Positions 8,660 to 17,700 of a stretch of 42,336 nucleotides of DNA are shown piece after piece (positions within the stretch are counted from its first letter, which is position 1; each line of letters opens with the position of its first letter). The stretch spans positions 1-42,336 of the forward strand of contig JALHRS010000051.1 in the NCBI GenBank assembly GCA_022841325.1, read 5' to 3'. A program made the position numbers and the translations under genes. The notes under the pieces are model-generated. The model had not been told where the DNA came from, searched no databases, and saw only the letters and a program-made list of their open reading frames with translations. Origin of the DNA: Lysobacterales bacterium. Lineage in GTDB: Bacteria; Pseudomonadota; Gammaproteobacteria; Xanthomonadales; SZUA-5.

Positions 8660-9412
8660 CTAGCGCCTGCCGATCAGCACGCTGATGCCCGGTTGCGGAT
8701 GCGCCAGCGACCACTGCCCGAGTGGCGCCGCTGATCGGGCGATGACCGGCCTGGGCAATACCCCGTAGTTGAGAATGATGGTGGAGTTCCAGCCGCGTTC
8801 CACGACGCTGCGGATCAGCCGGTCGTGGATGCCGGTGCGCTCGCCACCGGGCGGAAAGGCGGACGCTGCCGGCATCTGCAGGTAGTAGCCCTCGTCGCGC
8901 TCGCCATCGTACAGATCTTCGGCGCCGCCCCAGGGCGGATCACCGAAGATGATGTCCGGCACGGCTGCAGCGGGCGGCCAGCCGCTCAGATAGTCGCTCT
9001 GGACCAGGCCGAGGTCGACTCCATGCAGCCTGGCGTTCTCGGCTGCCAGTTCCAGCGCCGCAGCATCGATATCGATGCCGCTGACCGGCCAATCCGGTTG
9101 CGCCAGTTTCACGGTGATCGCCAGCGTACCCGCGCCCACACCGAACTCCAGGATCTGCGGCACACGGCCCTGCGCCGCAAGCCCGCGTCCCTGCTCCAAT
9201 GCCACTTCGGTCAGCCACCAGGTTTCGGGATCGGTGATGAACGCCCGCGGGTCGATGCGAAAGCGGCGCCCGCCAAAACTCAGAAAGCCGGCGACGTAGG
9301 CGGGCGCTTCGCCTGCTGCTACCCGCAGCCGCAAGGCCTCGAGTCGGGTCGGATCGCCGTCGGCGGCCAGCTGCAACAGCTCATCGCCGACCGGATCGGC
9401 TGGCCGGCTCAT
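8660..9412 (-). CDS. HemK/PrmC-like class I SAM-dependent methyltransferase
   Basis: Methyltransferase of 250 residues. The N-terminal helical part and SFGGRRFRIDPRAFITDPET (residues 45-64) resemble the PrmC/HemK entry segment. SAM motif I is LEFGVGAGTLAIT (88-100), the acidic loop is GIDIDAAALELAAENA, and motif IV is FGDPPWGG (156-163) in place of the PrmC NPPY. The altered motif suggests a substrate other than release factors; (D/N)PPW occurs in amino-group methyltransferases. It is the last gene of the signalling operon, and its ATG overlaps the phosphatase TGA by the ATGA arrangement. A link to the signalling proteins is suggested only by position. A second, unrelated methyltransferase domain is fused to the first gene of the same operon. 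Confidence 0.8.
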   Translation of the reverse strand: MSRPADPVGDELLQLAADGDPTRLEALRLRVAAGEAPAYVAGFLSFGGRRFRIDPRAFITDPETWWLTEVALEQGRGLAAQGRVPQILEFGVGAGTLAITVKLAQPDWPVSGIDIDAAALELAAENARLHGVDLGLVQSDYLSGWPPAAAVPDIIFGDPPWGGAEDLYDGERDEGYYLQMPAASAFPPGGERTGIHDRLIRSVVERGWNSTIILNYGVLPRPVIARSAAPLGQWSLAHPQPGISVLIGRR

Positions 9413-11073
9413 GTCTTCCCGGGCAGGATGCGCAGCGCCATGACGGTGATGTCGTCGGCTTGATGATGGCCTTCGGCGAAGTCGAACACGCTCTGCATGC
9501 TGGTTTCGACCCAGACCATGGCCCGTTCGTTGGCGTCGATGCCGCTCAGCACCCGTTCCAGACGCTCGTCGGTATAGAAGCTCTCGTCGGCGGCGATCGC
9601 CTCGGTGACGCCGTCGGTGTAAAGGAACAGCAGATCGCCAGCGGCCAGGGTGGTCTTGTAGATCGGGTAATCGGCACCGGACATGATGCCCAGGGCGACA
9701 CCGCCATCGAAGGCCATCATCTCCGGCTTGCCGCCGGCGCGGCGCAGGAAGGGATGGTTGTGGCCCCCATCGGAATAGACCAGTTCACCGGTGCGCACGT
9801 TGAGAATGCCCAGGAACAGGGTCACGAACTGACACATGGCATTCTGGGGAATCAGCAGTTCGTTGGTCTGCCGCAGAATCTCGTCGGGCCGGCCGATGTG
9901 CTCGGAAGTGGAGCGCGCGCGCAGCACTGAAATGACGACGGTCATGAACAGCGCCGCCGGCATGCCCTTGTCGGAGACATCGCCGATCGCGAAACAGAGA
10001 TGATCGTCGTCGAGGTAGAAGTAGTCGTAGAGATCGCCGCCGGCTTCCTTGGTCGGTTTGATCGCGGCCGACAGATCCACACCCAGACGGCCATCATCGT
10101 GCAATCGCGGCTTGAAGCCCTGCGGCAGCATGCTCAGCTGGATGTCGCCGGCAATGCGCAGCTCGTTGTGCAGGCGCTCCTTGGTGGCCGTGGTTTCGGT
10201 CAGCTCATGCAGATAGGTATTGAGGCGTGATTCCATCGAAATGAAGGAACTCGCCAGCTGCGCGATCTCGTCGCGGCTTTCGCCGGGCATGGCGCCGATC
10301 TGCTTGCGCAGCGGCAGATCCTCGACCGGCTGGAAATCGGTGGCTGCCAGCTCCCGGGTGTAGTCGGCCAGCAGCGAGATCTTGGAAGACAGCTTGGTGC
10401 CGATGTAGAAACTGAACAGGAAGACCACGAAAAAGCTCAGGAAACCGATCAGGATCGACTTGCGCAGTGATTTGTCGAGCTTGGCAATCAGCGCATCGAT
10501 GCCCAGATCGGCGCCGACGATGTAGCGCGTGCCCTTGGCGGTGATCCCCGGCTTGAACAGGGAATAGACCCGCCCCCATTCGTCGCTGACTTCGTCATAG
10601 ATCGGCTGCTGGGTATTCCAGGCCAGCTCGAGCTTGGGTTGGACGTACTCCTGCCAGTAGCTGGCATAGCTCTCATCCTTCAGTTCCGCGGGCGTGGCGT
10701 TGGACGAGGTGGTGAAGAACACGCCATCGCGATAGGTGTAACTGTAGAGATACTTGAGGCCGATATCGGAGCAGTATCTGGAGAGCTGATCGACCAGTTG
10801 CCGATATTCCTCCGCAGACACCGCATCGGAACTCACGGCGCGATCGAAATAGCCCGGTGGCAGCATGTCCGGCAATGCCCGCGCCGCCGCAGCCAGCTTC
10901 TGCTCGACACCGGCGATGATGCTCTGTTTTTCAGCCAGATAATGGTTGGCGGCAAAGATGGCCGTGCCCAGGATGTTGAAGATCGTCAGGCCGACGATGA
11001 TCTTGAAGCGCAATCCAAAGCGAATACGCTCGATTGCTGGAGTGGCGGGCGTAGGCTTGTCGGTCGCGCTCAT
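9409..11073 (-). CDS. Membrane SpoIIE/RsbU-type PP2C serine phosphatase with HAMP domain
   Basis: Inner-membrane sensor phosphatase of 554 residues. Order: TM1 (about 24-42); a periplasmic sensor region (43-205) with SDIGLKYLYSYTYRDG; TM2 (206-225); HAMP (226-290); a short coiled coil ending in GDIQLSMLPQ; and a PP2C/SpoIIE domain (325-550). The metal-binding Asp residues appear intact: EAGGDLYD (Asp347), AIGDVSDKG (Asp365), YTDGVTEA (Asp487) and ADDITVM (Asp540/541). Such enzymes dephosphorylate STAS antagonists in partner-switching pathways; the convergent STAS protein is a likely substrate. The ATG at 11073 overlaps the upstream TGA as ATGA, and the stop overlaps the methyltransferase start the same way. 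An in-frame codon at 11112 would lie inside the upstream gene and is not preferred. Confidence 0.93.
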   Translation of the reverse strand: MSATDKPTPATPAIERIRFGLRFKIIVGLTIFNILGTAIFAANHYLAEKQSIIAGVEQKLAAAARALPDMLPPGYFDRAVSSDAVSAEEYRQLVDQLSRYCSDIGLKYLYSYTYRDGVFFTTSSNATPAELKDESYASYWQEYVQPKLELAWNTQQPIYDEVSDEWGRVYSLFKPGITAKGTRYIVGADLGIDALIAKLDKSLRKSILIGFLSFFVVFLFSFYIGTKLSSKISLLADYTRELAATDFQPVEDLPLRKQIGAMPGESRDEIAQLASSFISMESRLNTYLHELTETTATKERLHNELRIAGDIQLSMLPQGFKPRLHDDGRLGVDLSAAIKPTKEAGGDLYDYFYLDDDHLCFAIGDVSDKGMPAALFMTVVISVLRARSTSEHIGRPDEILRQTNELLIPQNAMCQFVTLFLGILNVRTGELVYSDGGHNHPFLRRAGGKPEMMAFDGGVALGIMSGADYPIYKTTLAAGDLLFLYTDGVTEAIAADESFYTDERLERVLSGIDANERAMVWVETSMQSVFDFAEGHHQADDITVMALRILPGKT

Positions 11074-12437
11074 GAACTTCGCTCGCTTGCAGGGCTGCTC
11101 TGAAGATCGCACAGCACCAGTATGCCGCTGAATCGGTTGGCCATCAGTCCCGCCAGCTCATCGGCCACCTGTTCCAGCATCCGATCCGGAAACTGCAGGG
11201 AATAAGCCAGGGCCATTCTGGAGGCCTCTACGCCCAGAGTACCAAACACCAGACGACCCTGGACCGGTGTCCAAGGGCCCATCGAAGCCCCGTCTGGCGC
11301 CAGCTCGGCCAGGCGGGCGCTGCCGCCATCCGCCGTAATTTCCACGATCTGCAGATGCTCGCAGGGAAAATCGGCCAACGCCTGTTCCCAGCTCAGATTG
11401 CGCAAAGGATCGACCGCGGCGCCCAGCAGATAGTCGCGAGCGGCGTCGGCATGGATCAGATCCTGCAGCGGCGAGGGCAGTCTGGCGCTGTTGCGGGTGC
11501 GCCCGAGCACCAGGACCCAGCCCGCTGCGCTTTCGCGCCAGCCACAGAAATCCGAAATTCCGACCGCACCCAGGCGTCGAAAGGCATAGGCAGCCGGACC
11601 GAGCTGGGCCGGCAGCGGATGCTCCAGATAGTTGCGATAGCCGAGTGCCAGCTCGCGCTGGCCGGGCAGCAGCTCGGCCCGGAAGAAGGCACGGCGGGTT
11701 TGGTGGCTTTCATCGGCAAGCAGACTGGTCATGGTCAGCAAGGTACCACCCAGATCGTTCAGTTCGCGGATCCGTCCGGGCGGCAACTGGGTTCTATAAC
11801 GTCCCTGGGTGGCATCTTCGGCAGCGGCGGTGAGGGCGGCGAGTTCGCGCCTGGCCACCCGCGTGATCAGTTCGGCGGCGCCTATACCCGCCAGCAGCAG
11901 TGCCAGCAACAGGCCGATGAGGCGCAGGCGCAGTGCCGCCATGGCTTCTCTGAAGCCGGTTTCGCGTTCGGACACGCCGATCACGGCGCGGACGCTGCCA
12001 TCGGCAGCGAGCACCGGCGCGTAGCCGACGATCAGATCCCAGTTCTCCTCGCTTTGCGGGACCAAGGTCCAGTCGAGTTCACCCTGCAGCAGCTTGTGTC
12101 CCATCTCCGCATCAGGCGCTGGCGGCTGTGGCACGAACACCACCTGGGCGGAGAACAGCTCGCGGGGGCGCCAGTTGTCCTGACCCTCGGGATCGAACCA
12201 ACGCATGCTGAGACCGCCCAGGCGCTGGCTATAGCGCTTGAGCAGGGCCGGGCGCGCGTCCTCGGGGCCCATGACATCCCAGAAGCCGGCGACGCTTGCG
12301 GCCACACCCTGGGCCCGTTCGCGCAATCCCCAGCGCAACTCATTGCGCTCCATCGTGTACACCAGCAGGCTGTTGACCAGCCCGAGGCCCACGAACAGCG
12401 GCAGGATGGCAAGGTAATAGCGGATACGCAGCGTCAT
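11070..12437 (-). CDS. Two-TM HAMP sensor with PP2C-like but apparently inactive C-terminal domain
   Basis: Membrane protein of 455 residues: TM1 (7-28), periplasmic region to about 168, TM2 (about 172-190), HAMP (191-245), and a cytosolic region of about 200 residues. That region resembles a SpoIIE domain in layout: ELLPGQRELALGY (the usual LLP start), then AVGISDFCGW where an active enzyme has GGDFYD, LVLGRTRNS where it has GDVSGHG, and FSGILVLCDLQ where it has DDITVLVLR. All the expected metal Asp residues are missing at these places. I infer a pseudophosphatase or a diverged output domain. Start ATG 12437 (MTLRIRYYL) overlaps the upstream TGA; its TGA overlaps the phosphatase ATG. It probably acts as a partner of the active phosphatase. 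Confidence 0.7.
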   Translation of the reverse strand: MTLRIRYYLAILPLFVGLGLVNSLLVYTMERNELRWGLRERAQGVAASVAGFWDVMGPEDARPALLKRYSQRLGGLSMRWFDPEGQDNWRPRELFSAQVVFVPQPPAPDAEMGHKLLQGELDWTLVPQSEENWDLIVGYAPVLAADGSVRAVIGVSERETGFREAMAALRLRLIGLLLALLLAGIGAAELITRVARRELAALTAAAEDATQGRYRTQLPPGRIRELNDLGGTLLTMTSLLADESHQTRRAFFRAELLPGQRELALGYRNYLEHPLPAQLGPAAYAFRRLGAVGISDFCGWRESAAGWVLVLGRTRNSARLPSPLQDLIHADAARDYLLGAAVDPLRNLSWEQALADFPCEHLQIVEITADGGSARLAELAPDGASMGPWTPVQGRLVFGTLGVEASRMALAYSLQFPDRMLEQVADELAGLMANRFSGILVLCDLQSSPASERSS

Positions 12438-12841
12438 GAGCCGGCTTCGCCCGAATAGTCGACGCCCAGCAGTGGCATGCGGAAGAAGCCGGCCAGCAGC
12501 AGCGGGCATTCGTTGATCACCGTGAAGAACTTGCCGCGTGGCAAGGACAGCGCCACATAGCCTTCGGGTCCAGCCGTGATCGCAAACGGGGCTGCCTTGC
12601 CGGTGAGCAGGATGGTGGTGCCGACCACCGGCTGCATTTCGGTCCCGTCCGGCCCCACCGCCGCCCCTGACACCTTCACATAAAGACGGTTGATCACACC
12701 GCCTTCCTCGCAGATCAGGTGTCCGGGCTTGAAATGGTGAACTGCCATGGCCGCGGCGATGGTCAGCAGTTCTTCCGAACGCAGCGCCGTGAACGGCGGC
12801 ACTGCATGCAGGGCGAGCAATTTCTCCGCCAGTGTCATCAT
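12434..12841 (-). CDS. Small cyclic-nucleotide-binding-like (Crp-type beta-barrel) protein
   Basis: Protein of 135 residues, essentially one cNMP-binding-fold domain: PPFTALRSEELLTIAAAMAVHHFKPGHLICEEGGVINRLYVKVSG matches the usual L..l...e...la......y..G..I..eG.....ly.i..G. The phosphate-binding cassette (FGE...RxA in active domains) is not recognisable: VVGTTILLTGKAAPFAITAG lies at that place without the Arg, so nucleotide binding is doubtful. No DNA-binding or membrane domain. The ATG at 12841 overlaps the upstream TGA (ATGA); a longer reading to 13003 would lie inside the upstream gene. It is probably a subunit or adaptor for the neighbouring membrane sensors. Confidence 0.75.
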   Translation of the reverse strand: MMTLAEKLLALHAVPPFTALRSEELLTIAAAMAVHHFKPGHLICEEGGVINRLYVKVSGAAVGPDGTEMQPVVGTTILLTGKAAPFAITAGPEGYVALSLPRGKFFTVINECPLLLAGFFRMPLLGVDYSGEAGS

Positions 12842-14769
12842 GCTGGTGCTCCCGCGACGGCCGCGGACCCACCGATCACGCAGTATTCGTGCCAGTACAG
12901 GCGCTGGCCGGGTGCCAGCAGCAGACTCATCGAATCGTTGCAGTCGAGCCAGCGCCCTGCGCCATCGGCCTCGAGCAGGCGCAGGCGGAAGGGCGCGTGA
13001 CAACGGATGGCGAGAGCGCGCCGCTCAGGTTCCCAGCAGGCTGCCCGACGCAGGCTCGGCGTATTCATGAACAGCAGATCCAGGGCCCGCTCGGCCGGGT
13101 GCCTGGTCAACAGCACGCGGCACTTCTCCTGGATCAGCACCCGTTGATGGCGCAGCTCCAGATTGTCTGCACCGGCGTCGTCTACCAGCCACAGCAAGGC
13201 GGCGTTGCCGACCCCGACGCGGCCGGAATCGACCGGTTCGCGCGTGCACTCGACCGCCAGGCCACGGTCAGCCCCTGATTCGTTGCCGATGTCGATGAGG
13301 GCGTGCTCCAGCGCGATCAACTCGCGACCGCGGGTCAGCGCCCGCTGATAGGTTTCCGACTGCCGTGCCTGCGCTGCCAGCCGGCTGCTGAGCTCGTTCA
13401 GGCCCTGCGCCAGTTGGCCGATCTCATCACCGGCGGGATAGTCGACGTGGGTATCGTGATAGCCGGCGGCAATGCGCAATGCCGAATCCTTGATGTTGCG
13501 CAGCGGCCGCATCAGGCTCTGCGACACCCGGTACGACACCGAACCCGCCAGCAGCAGCAGACCGGCGCCGACGAAAAGCACCGCGAACAGGGCAAAGCGG
13601 GTCTTGTCGCGAATCACGCCGATGTCGACATCGGCACCGGCCAGCGCCACGATCTTGCCGCTACTGCTGTAGATGGGTTCGGCCGAGACCTTGATCAGTC
13701 CCCATTCCTCCCATTCCCGGATGTCGGACACAAAGGCCTGCCCGCGACTCTGCGCCAGCGTGACATCGGCGACCGAATCCTCCGGAACCACGTCCAGATA
13801 ACCCGGCGGCGAATGCTCATCACCGACCGAGCCATCAAGGATGTAGCGGATCTGGTCGGCGCCCAGATGCACTTCGGTATAGAGGAAGGTCAGGCCGGCT
13901 GCGACCCGCGTGTTCTGGTAGGCCGACACATAGCGCTGGAAGAAGGGGTGCGCTTCGCTGTAATAGCCGGGCGCAAAGTTCTCGGCCAGGATGCCGCTGA
14001 CCGGATTGACGGTCAGCAGGGACTCGGCCGCCGCGTACAGCTTGCCGTTCAGCCAGGCCAGCGCGTTGAGATCGTAGCCGGCGGGGTTGAGCGGCTGGCG
14101 CTGCAGCAGCTTGCCCTCGGCATCGAACAGCAGCAGGGTCTGCTCGGCGACCGCCAGACCGGCAAACCGGGACGGCGCCGGCGCAGGCGCCAGCGTGGCC
14201 ACTTCCTGCTCCAGCGTCAGCGTCGGCAGGTCCGCATCGACCGCCATCAGGGTCTGGCCACGCCGCGCCCACAGCGTACCATCGAGGTAGATCAGCTGAT
14301 CGGCCTCTGCCGACATCGCCCGCAGTTCCGGTGCGGTCTGTTCCCCGGTCAGCATCCATTCGTTGATCAGCTTGCCGTCGCCGGCCAGCAGCCAGACCCG
14401 CTGCTGCTCGCTGTCGCAGGCCATGGACCGCCAGGCACTGTCGGTGAGACGGCGCTCCTCGATGGCGCCACCATCTTCGGGATTGATCCGCAGCAGCATG
14501 CCGCGCTCGGTGTCCAGCCCGTAGAGCTGGCCATCGGCTCCCGCACACATGGCCCCGACCTTGTAGGGACGCTGGAACTGGGCATGGCCATCGCCATCGG
14601 TGAACTCTGCGGCGCCGGCGCTCAAGGCCTCGAGCTTGCGGTCGAAGCCGCGCAGGATGATGTCGTAGATCACCTGGTAGACCGCCGCGCCCCAGATGGC
14701 GGTAGCGACGGCCAGAATGACCGTCATCGTCAGCAGAATCAGGGTCTGGAAGTTGAAGGTCAGCTTCAT
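12838..14769 (-). CDS. Two-TM HAMP sensor with large periplasmic region and degenerate PP2C-like C-terminus
   Basis: Membrane protein of 643 residues. TM1 is at about 9-35. Residues 66-265 contain repeated short strand patterns (LYGLDTERGMLLRINP, VWLLAGDGKLINEW, LLLFDAEGKLLQRQP, KLYAAAESLLTVNPVSG) that look like blades of a beta-propeller inserted in the sensor. Residues 266-390 (AGLTFLYTEVH, IRYILDGS, VDIGVI) resemble a Cache-type fold and share the xYLY pattern with the phosphatase sensor downstream. TM2 is at about 391-413 and HAMP at 414-470. The last 170 residues recall a SpoIIE domain (LLLAPGQRLYWHEYCV against LxPGDxLxLYTDGV) but lack its Asp residues. ATGA overlaps join it to both neighbours. 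Propeller and pseudophosphatase are inferences; the two-TM HAMP layout is directly visible. Confidence 0.72.
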   Translation of the reverse strand: MKLTFNFQTLILLTMTVILAVATAIWGAAVYQVIYDIILRGFDRKLEALSAGAAEFTDGDGHAQFQRPYKVGAMCAGADGQLYGLDTERGMLLRINPEDGGAIEERRLTDSAWRSMACDSEQQRVWLLAGDGKLINEWMLTGEQTAPELRAMSAEADQLIYLDGTLWARRGQTLMAVDADLPTLTLEQEVATLAPAPAPSRFAGLAVAEQTLLLFDAEGKLLQRQPLNPAGYDLNALAWLNGKLYAAAESLLTVNPVSGILAENFAPGYYSEAHPFFQRYVSAYQNTRVAAGLTFLYTEVHLGADQIRYILDGSVGDEHSPPGYLDVVPEDSVADVTLAQSRGQAFVSDIREWEEWGLIKVSAEPIYSSSGKIVALAGADVDIGVIRDKTRFALFAVLFVGAGLLLLAGSVSYRVSQSLMRPLRNIKDSALRIAAGYHDTHVDYPAGDEIGQLAQGLNELSSRLAAQARQSETYQRALTRGRELIALEHALIDIGNESGADRGLAVECTREPVDSGRVGVGNAALLWLVDDAGADNLELRHQRVLIQEKCRVLLTRHPAERALDLLFMNTPSLRRAACWEPERRALAIRCHAPFRLRLLEADGAGRWLDCNDSMSLLLAPGQRLYWHEYCVIGGSAAVAGAPA

Positions 14770-17700
14770 GAGACCGCCGAGATGGTCTTGAACTGATACA
14801 GGCTGACACCCATGGCCGGGAAGATTTCCAGGGCGCGCATGACCACGGCGCCTGGCAACACCAGCGCCCGGCAGCCGGCAGACACGGCCCGTTCCCGGCG
14901 TGTCAGATCACCCATCAACACGCGCTCGCCGAAGGTGGCTCCGGCGGTGGCCTGACGGACACCGCCGTTGCGATGGACCTCGACTTCGCCCTCGGCGATG
15001 ACGAACAGCTCCTCGGTGGGTGCGTCGGTGTCGTAGACGATGTCCCCCGGCGCCCAGCTGCGTTCGCTGGCGTGGGCAGCGAGATAGTCCAGCGCCAGAA
15101 TGCGGGCATCACTGAAGAAACGCGCCCGTACCAGCGCCGCCACCCGGTCGACCGGGTGCGCCGCCAGTTCCAGATTGATCTCGGAATGCGCAAAGCGCGG
15201 CAGCAGCGCCACCAGCCAGTCGTTGATGCGGCCACTGTCGGGCTCGTCCAGGCGCTGCCGCAGCAGGCTCAGACCGCCGTCGATCTGGCGTTCCTGGAAG
15301 GCAATCAGCGCGGCCGAGGCCTCCAGCGCGATATTGCTGCGTGCGGCTCGCCGCAACACCGTTTCGATCGATTCGGCGCTGGCGAGGTTCTGCTGCAGCC
15401 CAGACTCTGGCACGGTGGCCTCGATCAGCGCGCAGATGCGGTCGAACATGGCGCGCGAGCAGCTCTGCTGAATGGTTTCGATGGCATTGGCCCGGTCGCG
15501 CGGATTGGCGAAGGACAGCGAAGCCCGGATCAGGTCGAAGTCCGACAAACGACCGACCAGACTCAAGACCTCCAGCACGAATTCCAGGCCCTCGGCGGCC
15601 GCATCGCGGTAGAAGCGGGTCAGTACCGTCTGCCCGACACCGGCGCCGGGATCGGCGGTCAGCGCCCGATTTGAAACCACCGCCAGCTGGGCGCGGCTGA
15701 GCTCTTCCTCGATCAACTCGTCGGTGATCAGCAGCAGCTGCGGCATGGCCAGCCGGCTGAGCGCGCGCACCGCGACACTGCGTGAATGGAAGGGCGCGGA
15801 AATATTGCGCAGCAGGTGGATCACGCCGGGAATGGCTTTCAGGCCCATGCCGCAGATCAGTGCCTCAAGCCGGCGGCTTTCGGAGGCCGAGAAGTGCTCG
15901 GCTGCCCACAGCAGCGCCGGTATCGATGAGGTGTCACTGATCTTTTCGGCGATGGCCAGGATCAGCATGCGTTCTTCCGAGGAAGCGTCGGACACCAGCG
16001 GCAACACATGCGGCATCATTGCCGCGGTATCGGGCGACGCCAGCTTGCGCAGACTGCGCAGTGCTTCCAGCCGCAGGTCCTCGTTGTCGTCGCCCAGAAA
16101 GGGCAGCAGTTCCTTGGCATGGCGCGGCTGATGGCAGTCGCCGATCGCGCGTATGCCGAGGCGCCGGGATTCCTCGTCCCCATTCAGCAGGCTGCGCACC
16201 TGCTCGATGGCCAGCGCGACCTCGTTGATGCGACTGCCATTCCAGCGCGCCACCGCGATCGCCGCCAGATGCGCGGGATGATCGGAGCGGCGCCAGTCCT
16301 GCAGGCGCCGCATCGGGAACGCGCCGGTGGAGGTGAACTCGTCCAGCACCTCCGGTTCATTCGGGCCGTTGTCGCTCTCCAGCCACAGCAGGGTCTCGGC
16401 CAGGGCGTCGGTGTTGCCGTGGGTGAGCAGCTCGGAAATGGCCGGTCGCAGCCTGTCGGCCTCCTCGGCACAGGCCGTGGACAGGAAATTCAGCAGCGCC
16501 GCACGGGCGGAGCTGTCCTGCAGACGCCACAGCAACTCCACCGCCAGCAGCTGCTCGCTGCGGCGGGCCGAAAACGCCATCTTGCGCAGCTGGATGAAGT
16601 CGGCGTTGCTCAGATGCAGCCGCCAGGCCCGCTCCGGGTTGGCGAAATCGAGCCAGTCGGCGCGCAGATTCACCGCCAGCGCATGCACATAGTTCTGGCG
16701 GATGAAGGCAGCAATCACCAGCGCAACGCAGGCCACCAGCAGACCGGCCAGCGCCAGGTTGTCGGGATCGATGTGTTGCGCCGAATAGAACAGCAGCAGA
16801 CCGGCGGTGGCGCTGGCGGCGGGCTCCGCCAGGGCTTCGATGAAGGTCCGCAGCTGCCTTTTGACGCCACCCGGCAGAGCGTTGTAGAGCAGGTTGATGT
16901 TGTTGAACTCAATCGCCACAAACAGGCTCTGGTAGGCGTAGAAGGCCACCAGTGCGGCGCCAAAGCCGTTGTGCAGATAGAAGAAGACGAAGGAACCGAG
17001 ATAGGCGAAGGGCACCACCAGGGCCGTGCTGCCCACGCCCAGGCGGCCGACGATGCGGTTGAAGAAGAACAGGTTGATGACCAGCGTCAGCGCGCCGGCC
17101 AGGGCGTACAGACCACCCAGCAGCGAGGCCAGACTATCGGCAGAGCGGTTCTCCGCGAACACCCCGAGCGTCAGATATTCCAGGCTGCTGGTCAGTGCCA
17201 CCATGACGAAACAGATCATCGCCAGCGCCAGCGCGAAGCGCGAGCTTCTGAAGGTCTTGATGATGAACTTGAGCAGTTCCGGCAGTGACAGCACTTCCTC
17301 GGACTGGGCGTCATCGGCCGAGATCGCGCGGAAGCGCCTCAGGATCACCAGCAGCACCGGGAAGGTGACCATGGCCACGATGGCCCACACCAGGAACAGC
17401 TTGGACGCCGGCACGAGGCCGGACAGGCCGGTCACCAACCCGCCGCCGAACATGGATCCGGCCGAGCTGCCGGCGGCAATCAGTCCATACAGGCGCTTGC
17501 CGTCCAGGATCGAGAAATAGTCGTCGGCGAAGTTCCAGAACAGCGTGTACAGGGCGATGAACCACAGGCCCACGTAGAACTTGATGACAAAGGGAAACCA
17601 CTCGGTCTGGCCGAAGTAGTCGCCACCGAAACCGATCAGCAGACCGCCGCCGACGATCACCGTCAGGGTCACCCGAAACAGCGCCCGGGTGCCGAGCTTG

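Noticed and set aside
11070..12872. Longer N-terminus for the second HAMP sensor (to 12872)
   Set aside because: The extra 145 residues are an out-of-frame reading of the cNMP-fold gene. The ATG at 12437 with the ATGA overlap begins a membrane segment directly.
13303..17288. Long open frames on the plus strand opposite the sensor and translocase-like genes (e.g. 13303-14796 and 16008-17288)
   Set aside because: They are antisense to genes with clear domains. Their translations are rich in Gln, Arg, His and Gly with no motif, as expected from high-GC antisense frames.
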